Shown here: piece after piece, positions 27,182 through 37,379 of the stretch
Position numbering within the stretch: the stretch's first letter is position 1
How the letters are laid out: each line of letters starts with the position of its first letter
DNA from: Gilliamella bombicola
Lineage (GTDB): Bacteria; Pseudomonadota; Gammaproteobacteria; Enterobacterales; Orbaceae
Assembly (NCBI RefSeq): GCF_900094945.1
Contig: NZ_FMAQ01000002.1
Coordinates: 123,231-187,230, forward strand
Reading direction: 5' to 3'
Length of the DNA stretch: 64,000 nucleotides
Notes under the pieces: model-generated
What the model was told of the DNA's origin: nothing
Seen by the model: only the letters and a program-made list of their open reading frames with translations
Databases searched by the model: none
Made by a program: the position numbers and the translations under genes

Positions 27182-27633
27182 GGCTGATTATCCTCATTTT
27201 TTTGTGATTCAATTGAATTTTGGGGGACTGTTTTATGAAAATATTCTGTTAAAAAAGCGGTAAAAAGTAATACGATAAGAGTACCACCAACACAGCCAAA
27301 TATAATTGGAATCCAATTTTGCAATAAAAGAGAATAATTATCCATAATCCCCATAGCAGCAGGAACAAAAAGTAATGTCATATAGCGCATAAAAAGATTA
27401 CAACTATTTTTAATCCAACAAGTTGGGATTAACTGAAAAGCTAATAAAAAAAATAGGATTAGTAGTCCAATAATACTGCCAGGAATCATTATTGGTAATA
27501 ATTTAGAAATTATATTACCCGCCCATAAACAGAGAGTTAAAACGAGTAAACCTCGACCATAACTAAAAGCAGTATAGTAGAAAGAATAAAGTCGATGTTT
27601 GATTGTGGCGTGCTTAGCTAAAAAATGTTTCAT
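27178..27633 (-). CDS. yohJ: CidA/LrgA family protein YohJ
   Basis: The 151-residue product has four membrane segments and the CidA/LrgA hallmarks: IPGSIIGLLILFFLLAF and a FVPAAMGIMD turn. It forms a pair with YohK, whose start overlaps its stop by 4 bp. E. coli YohJ is 132 aa; this one has a longer basic N-terminus (MKHFLAKHATIKHRLYSF) and a polar tail. The pair sits downstream of sbcB on the same strand. Confidence 0.9.
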
Positions 27634-27729
27634 TATGTAAATGCTAATTATCTTAATCTTTAATTATGATGATTATGCCTACGTTAGAGTAGACTATATT
27701 TGTCTATATGATACGCCCGCTAAGATTAA

Positions 27730-29163
27730 TTATCCAACTAAATAATGGCAATAGTTATAAAGTTCTTTAATTATTGCTAATTTTTTGGGGTTTTGAATAT
27801 AAGTTTCGGCAAGTTGTTCTAATGTTAATAAGTAATCTTGTATTTTTGATGTATTGAGTTTATCACGACAATAATCTAGCCAGATTATTTGTTCTTGTTC
27901 TGTTAGTGTTTGTGGATAATTCCGTGCTTTGTATCTAAAAAATAGGGTTGCTAAGCGAGGGTCATCAAACGTTGGCGATAAAGTATCTAATAAATTAATT
28001 GGTGTTGTTCTAATCTTTTCACAACGTAAATTATCTTGTTTATTTAAAAAGCCAGCATATATTTGAGAATCAACATCAGAATGATGTGAGTAATTATCAT
28101 CTATTATGAATAATTCTCTCATTTTATTTTGTAATATTTTTTTGTGCTGAAATAATTGTTGTTGATTGATCAAACAGTGGTTTACATCAAAATTAAACCT
28201 TTTTGCATTTTCAGGTAGTAGTGTTTTTATCGGGGCAACAATAGGGCATTTATTAATATGAATTAGTTTTAAAGGAATTCGTGATTCATTAAGCTCAAGA
28301 TCTTCTGTTTTGGTATAAAGCTTTTCTTTAATTCTTTCTACAGGCAAATCAATAATTGAATTGATATCACCAGTTAAATCACAAACAATTACGGCGTTAT
28401 TTTGTAATGGATGCCAAGCTATAGGGCAAACTAATGACATATTACCGCGATAGCTACCAAGCATACCCGATACGTGAACAATGGGTGTCATATTAACGGT
28501 ATCAATAAGTTCTGCTACTTTATTTTTATTGCGTAATGTAAAAAAATAATTGAAAAGCTTAGGTTGTTTTTCTTTTACTAATTTGGCCATTGCAATAGTT
28601 GCATAAACATCAGACATCGCATCATGCGCATGTTCGTGCTCGATATTGTTTGCTTTTGATAAATGTTCTAAACGAAAGCTTGGTAGATTTTCATCATTGA
28701 TTGGCCAATTAATTCCTTCTGGTCTTAGTGCATAACAAGCTCGAACTACATCAAGAAGATCCCATCTAGAATTTCCATTTTTCCAACTATAAGCGTAAGG
28801 ATCATAAAAATTACGATATAAAATATTACGTGTTACTTCATCGTCAAAACGAATGTTGTTATACCCTAAAATACAGGTATTGGGCACACTAAATTCTTGA
28901 TGGATTAGGCGAGTAAATTCTGCTTCACAAACACCTTTTTGATTGGCTTCTTGCGGGGTAATTCCTGTAATTAGTGCTGCTTCTGGGTTAGGCAAATAAT
29001 CTTGGGCTTGTGAACAATATATAATTAATGGTTCTTTAATAATATTAAAATCTTTATCAGTTCGGACGCCAGCAAACTGTGCTGGCCTATCTAAAGAAGG
29101 GTTAACGCCAAAAGTCTCATAATCGTGGAAGTAAAAAGTCTGTTGTTCTTGATCGTTTTTCAT
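27730..29163 (-). CDS. sbcB: Exodeoxyribonuclease I
   Basis: Exonuclease I degrades single-stranded DNA 3' to 5' in repair and recombination and interacts with SSB. The 477-residue protein (E. coli 475) has the DEDD nuclease core: Asp14 and Glu16 in FHDYETFG, NNIRFDDEVTRN, and HDAMSDV near residue 180, then the SH3-like and helical C-terminal region (ExoI-specific). It sits 96 bp upstream of yohJ, so it may be separate from that operon. Confidence 0.96.
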   Translation of the reverse strand: MKNDQEQQTFYFHDYETFGVNPSLDRPAQFAGVRTDKDFNIIKEPLIIYCSQAQDYLPNPEAALITGITPQEANQKGVCEAEFTRLIHQEFSVPNTCILGYNNIRFDDEVTRNILYRNFYDPYAYSWKNGNSRWDLLDVVRACYALRPEGINWPINDENLPSFRLEHLSKANNIEHEHAHDAMSDVYATIAMAKLVKEKQPKLFNYFFTLRNKNKVAELIDTVNMTPIVHVSGMLGSYRGNMSLVCPIAWHPLQNNAVIVCDLTGDINSIIDLPVERIKEKLYTKTEDLELNESRIPLKLIHINKCPIVAPIKTLLPENAKRFNFDVNHCLINQQQLFQHKKILQNKMRELFIIDDNYSHHSDVDSQIYAGFLNKQDNLRCEKIRTTPINLLDTLSPTFDDPRLATLFFRYKARNYPQTLTEQEQIIWLDYCRDKLNTSKIQDYLLTLEQLAETYIQNPKKLAIIKELYNYCHYLVG

Positions 29164-29291
29164 TGTGTGATTTCGCTCGTAATTATTTTACTCTATTCCA
29201 GAAGCTGTTATGTTTATTCTTGAACACAGATATGGTACTAAGGAGATTTTACCTGAATATTCGATTTTAGAAGACCTTACTTTATTTTTTA

Positions 29292-29798
29292 CTAGTTGAT
29301 AGGCACACTTTCGATAATATTTGCCAGCTTTTCAAGTGTTAGTCTTAAAAATTTGGGCATGGTTTCTAATTCAATTGAGTCCATAAGGTTTTTTACATAA
29401 AGTCCCAATTCAGTATCTCCTTCAACAATTAAGCGGCGTTGAAAAAATAGGGTATCGGGATCTTGACGTCTAGTTGCTATCATAATTAAATCATTAGCAT
29501 TAGCGATAAAGCTCACATCAGAAATTTCTTCTCGACTAACAACTAGTTTATTTTCGATCAGGCTTACAAACCAGATAAGTCCTAGATCTGTAACTTCAAT
29601 TTTAAGCCAACGATTTTCTAAAAAATCAAGATCACCATCTTCTAGGGAATGTTCAAATTGTAAATGTAATAATTGTTCTATGGCTTGTTTTTTGATACTA
29701 AAAGGAATGCACCGCAAGGTAAGCCCCAAAACATGGGGCGCATTATTGACAAACTGTGAATGAATCTTGCTTAAGATTTGTTTTTTTTCTCCAATCAT
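29292..29798 (-). CDS. ubiT: SCP2-domain ubiquinone biosynthesis accessory factor UbiT
   Basis: The 168-residue protein has an SCP2 lipid-binding domain (about 45-135) like E. coli YhbT (UbiT), needed for oxygen-independent ubiquinone synthesis with UbiU and UbiV. Recognisable segments are LEDGDLDFLENRWLKIEV, DVSFIANANDLIMIATRRQD and RRLIVEGDTELGLYVKNLMD. It begins directly after the Na+/H+ antiporter gene (adjacent bases), so they are co-transcribed. ubiU and ubiV are not in the window. An anaerobic role suits other genes here (fnr, fumarate-reductase-like enzyme). Confidence 0.88.
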   Translation of the reverse strand: MIGEKKQILSKIHSQFVNNAPHVLGLTLRCIPFSIKKQAIEQLLHLQFEHSLEDGDLDFLENRWLKIEVTDLGLIWFVSLIENKLVVSREEISDVSFIANANDLIMIATRRQDPDTLFFQRRLIVEGDTELGLYVKNLMDSIELETMPKFLRLTLEKLANIIESVPIN

Positions 29799-31427
29799 TT
29801 ATGCATCCCCAGAAATCATTTTCTCATAAATATCCAAATCGGTATTTAAATGTTCAAAAACCTCTTCACTAACCTCATTACGAACTTTCATTTGTAAAAG
29901 AGCAGTACGTTCTGCACCTATAGCAACTAAACGCATACGTCTTTCTAAATTTTCTGCTTCAAGAGCTTTTTGCTCTAAATCTTTAAGACCGGTTCTACGC
30001 CTTAGCGAACCGATAACACGTGAGCCGACTTCATGAATAATTTCTTGATCTACTCGGTCTTCAGCTGTTTCTTGCAACAAATTATTTTGCATTTTTTCCA
30101 GGCTTACAATTGCCTCTTCAGCCATATGACCTTTTACAGTTAAAATTTCATTGGTTTGTTCTGAATTATCTAAAATAACACTACCTCTTAATAAGATAGG
30201 CAATATAATTACTGCAACAACCAATGAAATTAAAATAATACCGGTTGCAATAAAAACAAGCTGATAACGACCGCCAATTGTCATTGGAATAGACAATACA
30301 CCAGCTAAAGTGATGGCACCTCGAACTCCAGCAAATGTTGAAATAAGCAGGTCTCGGTTTGAATAGGATCTGAATGCAAGAGGTCGTTTGGTTCCAAATG
30401 GCATTATAGGCATATGCTTCATTGCCCATAACCAAGCAAATCGAGTTCCCATTAATACTGCAAAAACAAATAGAACAATTAAACATAATTGCCATACTTC
30501 AATCGAGGTATCGATCTGATTTTCAGCAAAAGTATTGTGAAGAATACTTGGTAATTGAATACCTAATAACACGAATACAAAACCATTAAAGACAAACGTT
30601 AACATTGACCATGTACTATCTGATTGTAAACGCGCAGTTAAAGGAGCATTTCGCATCATACCAGAATGATTAACCGTCATACCTGCACTTACTGCAGCCA
30701 AAATACCAGAACAATGACATTCCTCAGCAATAATATAAGCGGCAAACGGAAGTAAGAATAATAATACGATTTGGATTGCAGGGTCATTGTGAGTCAGTTG
30801 ATTTATTTTACGCAAAATACGTGCATATAACCAAGTAAATAAAACGCCAATAGCCAAGCCACCAATAGCAACTATAAAAAATTGTACGCTAATATCAAAG
30901 ATGTTAAATACTGCATCACCAACTGCAATAGCAATAGCAAAATTCAAAGACACCAAACCTGAAGCATCATTCATTAATGCTTCACCTTCAATGATTTCCA
31001 TCTTTTCTTTTTCAATACGCCCTTTACCAACAATTCCACTTAATGCAACAGCATCAGTTGGAGATAACACCGCAGCTAAAGCTAAACCTGCAGCTAATTC
31101 AACATTTGGTAATATCCAATGAAGAATATAACCTAATGCTATAATAGAGATAACAACTAAAACTAAAGCCAATCCGACAATTTCTCTACCATTGTATATG
31201 AAATCTTTTACTGATGTTTTGCGTCCATCAGCAAAAAGTAAAGGCGGAATAAATAAAACAAGAAATAGTTTTGGATCAAATTCTACATAAACGTTAAACG
31301 CCGCCAATATGCAACCTAATAATATTTGCATTAATGGTAGTGGAATTTGAATTGGTAACATTTTAACAACGACACCAGAAAGTGATACAATTAACACTAG
31401 AAGTAAAATTATTGAAAAAAGTTCCAT
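29799..31427 (-). CDS. Na+/H+ antiporter, CPA1 family (YjcE/NhaP-like)
   Basis: The 542-residue protein has about 12 membrane segments and the CPA1 motifs: LLFADGRKT, LSPTDAVALSGIVGKGRI, EGEALMNDASGLVSLNFAIA (carrying the Asn-Asp pair of the ion site) and a regulatory cytoplasmic tail (about 415-542) rich in charged helices. It likely exchanges Na+ or K+ for protons in the inner membrane. It ends at the base before ubiT starts. Ion preference cannot be read from sequence. Confidence 0.9.
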   Translation of the reverse strand: MELFSIILLLVLIVSLSGVVVKMLPIQIPLPLMQILLGCILAAFNVYVEFDPKLFLVLFIPPLLFADGRKTSVKDFIYNGREIVGLALVLVVISIIALGYILHWILPNVELAAGLALAAVLSPTDAVALSGIVGKGRIEKEKMEIIEGEALMNDASGLVSLNFAIAIAVGDAVFNIFDISVQFFIVAIGGLAIGVLFTWLYARILRKINQLTHNDPAIQIVLLFLLPFAAYIIAEECHCSGILAAVSAGMTVNHSGMMRNAPLTARLQSDSTWSMLTFVFNGFVFVLLGIQLPSILHNTFAENQIDTSIEVWQLCLIVLFVFAVLMGTRFAWLWAMKHMPIMPFGTKRPLAFRSYSNRDLLISTFAGVRGAITLAGVLSIPMTIGGRYQLVFIATGIILISLVVAVIILPILLRGSVILDNSEQTNEILTVKGHMAEEAIVSLEKMQNNLLQETAEDRVDQEIIHEVGSRVIGSLRRRTGLKDLEQKALEAENLERRMRLVAIGAERTALLQMKVRNEVSEEVFEHLNTDLDIYEKMISGDA

Positions 31428-31582
31428 AGCTTGTCTTTTATTTATCCTATAATCCTATTGTTTGCATTGATTATATCGGATCTTTAGTTAAATTTCAGGT
31501 GAAAATTTCATAGAATTATTTAAATTTTGGTCAAATGCAATTATTAATCAAAAAATAGTGATGTAATTAAAAGGCATTTTGA

Positions 31583-32275
31583 ATGGAAAATTGGCAAAGA
31601 GCATTTATACTACATACCCGATCTTATACAGAAAGCAGTTTATTAGCCGATCTTTTTGTTGAAAATGTCGGAAAGGTAACAGTATTAGCAAAAGGAGCTA
31701 GGAGAAAGAGTTCAGCATTGAAAGGCATGTTACAACCTTTTACTCCACTCATTGTACAATACTCAGGCCAAGGTGAAATAAAAACATTGCGGCAAGTTGA
31801 AGCTATGTCGCTGGCATTGCCGTTGGTATCTGTTTTTTTATATAGCGCATTTTATTTAAATGAATTATTACATCGAGTTTTAGTTGCAGAAACTGAAATA
31901 CCAACTCTTTTTGATGACTATTTAAAAAGTTTACAACAACTAGCTCAACAAGTACCAGCTGAAAATGTATTGCGAACATTTGAATTATCGTTATTAGAAA
32001 ATTTAGGTTATCACATTGATTTTTTCCATTGTTATATTACTGGTGATGATGTTGTCAAATCTATGTATTATCAATATCAATCAGAAAAAGGTTTTATGAG
32101 CAGTTTATTGCAAAATAGTACTAGTTTTACAGGTGAACAAGTTTTGGCTTTAGGAAAACGTCAATTTAATAATGAAAATACGTTAAAAGCAGCTAAGCGT
32201 TTTACTAGAATGGCTTTAAAGCCTTATGTAGGGTCTAAACCTTTTAAAAGTAGAGAGTTATTTCTAAAAATTTAG
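31583..32275 (+). CDS. recO: DNA repair protein RecO
   Basis: RecO loads RecA onto SSB-coated DNA with RecR in the RecF pathway. The 230-residue product (E. coli 242) has an OB-fold N-terminus (QRAFILHTRSYTESSLLADL), GKVTVLAKGARRKSSALKG, PFTPLIVQYSGQGEI, LLENLGYHIDF and ends SRELFLKI. It is monocistronic between the antiporter and yaiI. In E. coli recO follows era; era is not in this window. Confidence 0.95.
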   Translation: MENWQRAFILHTRSYTESSLLADLFVENVGKVTVLAKGARRKSSALKGMLQPFTPLIVQYSGQGEIKTLRQVEAMSLALPLVSVFLYSAFYLNELLHRVLVAETEIPTLFDDYLKSLQQLAQQVPAENVLRTFELSLLENLGYHIDFFHCYITGDDVVKSMYYQYQSEKGFMSSLLQNSTSFTGEQVLALGKRQFNNENTLKAAKRFTRMALKPYVGSKPFKSRELFLKI

Positions 32276-32304
32276 GATCTTAAATTATTAAAAATAACTT
32301 TTAG

Positions 32305-32760
32305 TTAAACTTTATTAGAAACTTGATTAATTAATATATCAAGCTGATTTGCAAATTTTTCTCGGTCTTTATTGGTAAACATAGTTGGGCCTTTAGACTG
32401 TATACCACTGGCACGCATAGTTTCCATAAAATCTCGCATAGTTAATCGTTCTTTAATTGTATCAAGCGTATACTTTTCACCTCTAGGCGTAAGTACGAAA
32501 GCACCTTTATTTAAAACATCGGAAGCAAGCGGAATGTCAGATGTAATAACTAAATCATTTGTTTTGACTAACTCAATAATTTTATTGTCTGCAATATCAA
32601 ATCCTTTTTCAACTTGTAAAGTTTTAATATAAGGTGAGAAAGGGATTGTTAATCGTTGGTTAGCAATCAATGTTGTATAAATTGCTTTGCGATTAGCTAC
32701 ACGATATAAAATTTCTTTAATTGGAGAAGGGCATGCATCAGCATCAATCCAAATATTCAT
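32305..32760 (-). CDS. yaiI: UPF0178/DUF188 family protein YaiI
   Basis: The family is of unknown function, with a NYN/PIN-like fold. From the internal ATG at 32760 the product begins MNIWIDADACPSPIKEILY, as in E. coli YaiI (152 aa); this gives 151 residues and I prefer it over the upstream ATG, which would add 11 atypical residues. Other matches are NDLVITSDIPLA, TPRGEKYT and RLTMRDFMETMRASGIQSKG. It converges with recO. Confidence 0.92.
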   Translation of the reverse strand: MNIWIDADACPSPIKEILYRVANRKAIYTTLIANQRLTIPFSPYIKTLQVEKGFDIADNKIIELVKTNDLVITSDIPLASDVLNKGAFVLTPRGEKYTLDTIKERLTMRDFMETMRASGIQSKGPTMFTNKDREKFANQLDILINQVSNKV

Positions 32761-32961
32761 AGCAGCTATATCTATATTATTAATAGCTAGCAATTATAAC
32801 TATTATTCTAAAAAACAACTATTTATTTTTATCAAATGTTTAAATGAATATGCCTTTTAGTTTATTTTTTGAATTTATTTAGAGTGATATAATAGTTATT
32901 TTTCTATTCAAAATCCTGATGATAAGTGGTAGTATATCGGACCAATTTATTTAGTACGCAA

Positions 32962-32982
32962 GTGCGCTTTCGTGTGGCGCAC
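32962..32982 (+). promoter_or_regulatory. thrS translational operator hairpin (tRNA-Thr anticodon mimic)
   Basis: GTGCGC (32962-32967) pairs with GCGCAC (32977-32982), closed by a T-G pair, leaving the seven-base loop TTCGTGT (32969-32975). Numbered as an anticodon loop this has U at 33 and CGU at 34-36, the anticodon of tRNA-Thr. E. coli threonyl-tRNA synthetase represses its own mRNA through an anticodon-arm-like hairpin with CGU in this position. It ends 20 bp upstream of thrS. Confidence 0.8.
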
Positions 32983-33002
32983 CACTGTTATAAGGATTTA
33001 TT

Positions 33003-34928
33003 ATGCCAATTATTACTCTTCCTGATGGAAGTCAACGCCAATTTGATAAACCCGTTACCGTTTTAGAAGTTGCACAAAGTATTGGTGCAGGGCTGGCAAA
33101 AGCTTGTATAGCTGGGCGTGTAAATGGTGAGCGTAAAGATGCCTGTGATGTTATTGATCAAGACGCAACATTAGCCATCATTACCGCTAAAGATGAAGAT
33201 GGACTTGAAATTATTCGCCATTCTTGTGCTCATTTATTAGGTCATGCTATTAAACAGCTATGGCCTGATACACAAATGGCAATCGGTCCAACAATTGATA
33301 ATGGCTTTTACTATGATGTTGATTTAGAGCGCTCTCTAACGCAGGAGGATCTTGATGCATTAGAAAAACGGATGCATGATTTGGCTAAAAAAGATTATGA
33401 AGTAAAGAAAGAAATAGTTAGTTGGGAACAAGCTCGAGAAGTCTTTTGGGAGCGACGTGAACCATATAAAATTGCTATCTTGGATGAGAATATCGCTAAA
33501 GATTCAAAACCAGCTCTTTATCACCATGAAGAATATATTGATATGTGTCGTGGACCTCATGTACCTAATATGCGTTTTTGCCACCATTTTAAATTGCAAA
33601 AAGTTGCAGGTGCTTATTGGCGTGGTAATAGTGAAAATAAAATGTTACAACGTATTTATGGGACAGCATGGGCAGATAAAAAACAACTTGATAGCTATTT
33701 ACAATTTTTAGAAGAAGCGGCTAAACGTGATCACCGTAAAATAGGTAAACAGCTCGATCTTTATCATATGCAAGAAGAAGCACCGGGTATGGTGTTTTGG
33801 CATAATGATGGATGGATTATTTTCCGTGAACTAGAGGTTTTTGTTCGTACAAAATTGAAAGAGTACGATTATCAGGAAGTAAAAGGTCCATTTATGATGG
33901 ATCGTGTTTTGTGGGAAAAAACAGGACATTGGGGTAATTATAAAGAGTTAATGTTTGTCACTTCATCTGAAAATCGTGAATATTGTATTAAACCAATGAA
34001 CTGCCCAGGACACGTGCAAATTTTTAATCAAGGTTTAAAATCTTATCGTGATTTACCATTACGTATGGCGGAATTTGGTAGTTGTCATCGAAACGAGCCA
34101 TCTGGATCTTTACACGGATTAATGCGTGTTCGAGGTTTTACCCAAGATGATGCACATATTTTCTGTACTGAGGACCAAATTCGCAGTGAAGTAAACAGCT
34201 GTATCAAAATGGTTTATGATACTTATAGTACTTTCGGCTTTAATGATATTACTGTTAAGTTATCTACTCGCCCTGAAAAACGCATTGGTAAAGATGAAAC
34301 ATGGGATCTTGCAGAAAAAGATTTGGCCGAATGTTTAACAGAAAATGGTATTGAGTTTGAATATCTACCTGGTGAAGGTGCCTTTTATGGTCCAAAAATC
34401 GAGTTTACCCTACATGACTGTTTAGGTCGCGCATGGCAATGTGGTACAGTTCAGCTAGACTTTATGCTGCCAGAACGTTTAGATGCAACTTATGTTGGTG
34501 AAGATAACGAACGTCATGTTCCAGTTATGATTCATAGAGCTATTTTAGGTTCAATGGAGCGCTTTATGGGAATCTTAACAGAGAACTGTGCAGGATTTTT
34601 CCCTACATGGCTTGCTCCATTGCAAGTTGCAGTAATTAATATTACCGATAATCAAGCTGAATATGCAAAACAATTAACCGCACAACTACAAAAAGTTGGG
34701 ATTAGAGCAAAAGCGGACTTGAGAAATGAGAAAATAGGGTTTAAAATTCGCGAGCATACTCTTAAACGTGTTCCTTATATGTTTGTTTGTGGAGACAAAG
34801 AAATGGAATCAGGAACAATTTCAGTTCGAACTCGTCAAGGTAAAGATCTTGGTAGCTTTGAAGTGAAACATGTTATAGAATTGTTGCTTAACGAAATTCA
34901 TAGTCGTTCATTAGAACAAATGAATTAA
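33003..34928 (+). CDS. thrS: Threonyl-tRNA synthetase
   Basis: ThrRS charges tRNA-Thr and is a class II synthetase. The 641-residue product (E. coli 642) has a TGS domain (about 1-62), the editing domain with [10 protein letters not shown] (zinc/editing HxxxH about 74-78) and CRGPHVP near residue 180, and the catalytic core: [11 protein letters not shown] (motif with zinc ligand Cys near 335), [20 protein letters not shown] (motif 2), DDAHIFC and a C-terminal anticodon-binding domain. It starts a run thrS-infC-rpmI-rplT, and the leader hairpin points to autogenous repression. Confidence 0.98.
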   Translation: MPIITLPDGSQRQFDKPVTVLEVAQSIGAGLAKACIAGRVNGERKDACDVIDQDATLAIITAKDEDGLEIIRHSCAHLLGHAIKQLWPDTQMAIGPTIDNGFYYDVDLERSLTQEDLDALEKRMHDLAKKDYEVKKEIVSWEQAREVFWERREPYKIAILDENIAKDSKPALYHHEEYIDMCRGPHVPNMRFCHHFKLQKVAGAYWRGNSENKMLQRIYGTAWADKKQLDSYLQFLEEAAKRDHRKIGKQLDLYHMQEEAPGMVFWHNDGWIIFRELEVFVRTKLKEYDYQEVKGPFMMDRVLWEKTGHWGNYKELMFVTSSENREYCIKPMNCPGHVQIFNQGLKSYRDLPLRMAEFGSCHRNEPSGSLHGLMRVRGFTQDDAHIFCTEDQIRSEVNSCIKMVYDTYSTFGFNDITVKLSTRPEKRIGKDETWDLAEKDLAECLTENGIEFEYLPGEGAFYGPKIEFTLHDCLGRAWQCGTVQLDFMLPERLDATYVGEDNERHVPVMIHRAILGSMERFMGILTENCAGFFPTWLAPLQVAVINITDNQAEYAKQLTAQLQKVGIRAKADLRNEKIGFKIREHTLKRVPYMFVCGDKEMESGTISVRTRQGKDLGSFEVKHVIELLLNEIHSRSLEQMN

Positions 34929-34955
34929 TGATAAATTAATTTGGAGGAATGAGAT

Positions 34956-35495
34956 ATTAAAGTCAGTAAACGAATTCAGTCAACACGAGCACATAAGATC
35001 AACGATGAAATTACCGCTCGTGAGGTGAGATTAACCGGCGTCGATGGTGAGCAGCTCGGTATAGTAAGCTTAGATGAAGCTTTAAAACAAGCTGAAGAAG
35101 CAACTTTAGATTTAGTTGAAATAAGCCCTAATGCGGAGCCACCTGTTTGTCGAATTATGGATTATGGCAAGTTCCTCTATGAAAAGAGTAAAGCAACAAA
35201 AGAACAGAAGAAAAAGCAAAAGGTTGTTCAGGTTAAGGAAATTAAGTTCCGACCTGGTACAGACGAAGGCGACTATCAGGTAAAACTCCGCAGCCTGATT
35301 CGCTTTCTTGAAGATGGCGATAAAGCCAAGGTCACATTACGTTTTCGTGGTCGTGAAATGGCTCACCAACAGTTAGGTTCTGAAATGCTTGATCGCATTA
35401 AAGAAGATTTAGCTGATTTGGCGATTATTGAATCTTATCCAACTAAGATTGAAGGACGCCAAATGATCATGGTACTTGCGCCGAAGAAAAAGTAA
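34956..35495 (+). CDS. infC: Translation initiation factor IF-3 (AUU start)
   Basis: IF-3 prevents premature subunit joining and checks start-codon choice. The match to E. coli IF-3 (180 aa) extends upstream of the first ATG/GTG to ATT at 34956, giving 179 residues ([15 protein letters not shown], then [15 protein letters not shown]). A GGAGG at 34943-34947 sits eight bases before it. E. coli infC also starts with AUU, which lets IF-3 repress its own synthesis by rejecting this codon. [20 protein letters not shown] and the end [10 protein letters not shown] are conserved. Confidence 0.96.
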   Translation: MKVSKRIQSTRAHKINDEITAREVRLTGVDGEQLGIVSLDEALKQAEEATLDLVEISPNAEPPVCRIMDYGKFLYEKSKATKEQKKKQKVVQVKEIKFRPGTDEGDYQVKLRSLIRFLEDGDKAKVTLRFRGREMAHQQLGSEMLDRIKEDLADLAIIESYPTKIEGRQMIMVLAPKKK

Positions 35496-35579
35496 TGGTT
35501 CTACAAGTGAATTTTTAAATTATTGAAAATTACACCATTATTTTATTTTTATTAACAATGCGAAGTGGAAATTAATAAA

Positions 35580-35777
35580 ATGCCTAAAATTAAAACTGTA
35601 AGAGGCGCAGCAAAGCGCTTTAAAAAAACAGCTTCTGGCGGCTTTAAGCATAAACAAGCTAACAAAAGCCATATCTTAACTAAAAAATCAACCAAACGTA
35701 AACGTCATTTACGTGGTTTGACAACTGTGTCAAAAGGCGATTTAGGTTTAGTTACTGCGTGTGTTCCATACGCTTAA
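35580..35777 (+). CDS. rpmI: 50S ribosomal protein L35
   Basis: L35 is a small basic ribosomal protein. From ATG at 35580 the 65-residue product begins [17 protein letters not shown] and ends LVTACVPYA, the standard L35 length; an upstream in-frame start would add an atypical MEINK. In E. coli L20 represses rpmI translation through an upstream structure shared with the infC region; a similar leader could exist between 35496 and 35579. It is followed 31 bp later by rplT. Confidence 0.96.
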   Translation: MPKIKTVRGAAKRFKKTASGGFKHKQANKSHILTKKSTKRKRHLRGLTTVSKGDLGLVTACVPYA

Positions 35778-35805
35778 TTCATGGTTAATTATTTAGAGGA
35801 TATAG

Positions 35806-36162
<357 letters not shown>

Positions 36163-36172
36163 TAAGCTTTAT

Positions 36173-36198
36173 AAGAGCCGAGTTATCTCGGCTTTTAT
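36173..36198 (+). terminator. Terminator after rplT
   Basis: AGCCGAG (36176-36182) pairs with CTCGGCT (36187-36193) around TTAT and is followed by TTTATC. The stem extends by A-T and G-T pairs on the outside. It separates rplT from the pheM-pheST leader. Confidence 0.8.
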
Positions 36199-36240
36199 CA
36201 TTTTAAGTTTTAATTTTTTATTATAAAGAGTAATTTGATC

Positions 36241-37363
<1,123 letters not shown>

Positions 37364-37379
37364 TTCTGGAGATCAAAAC

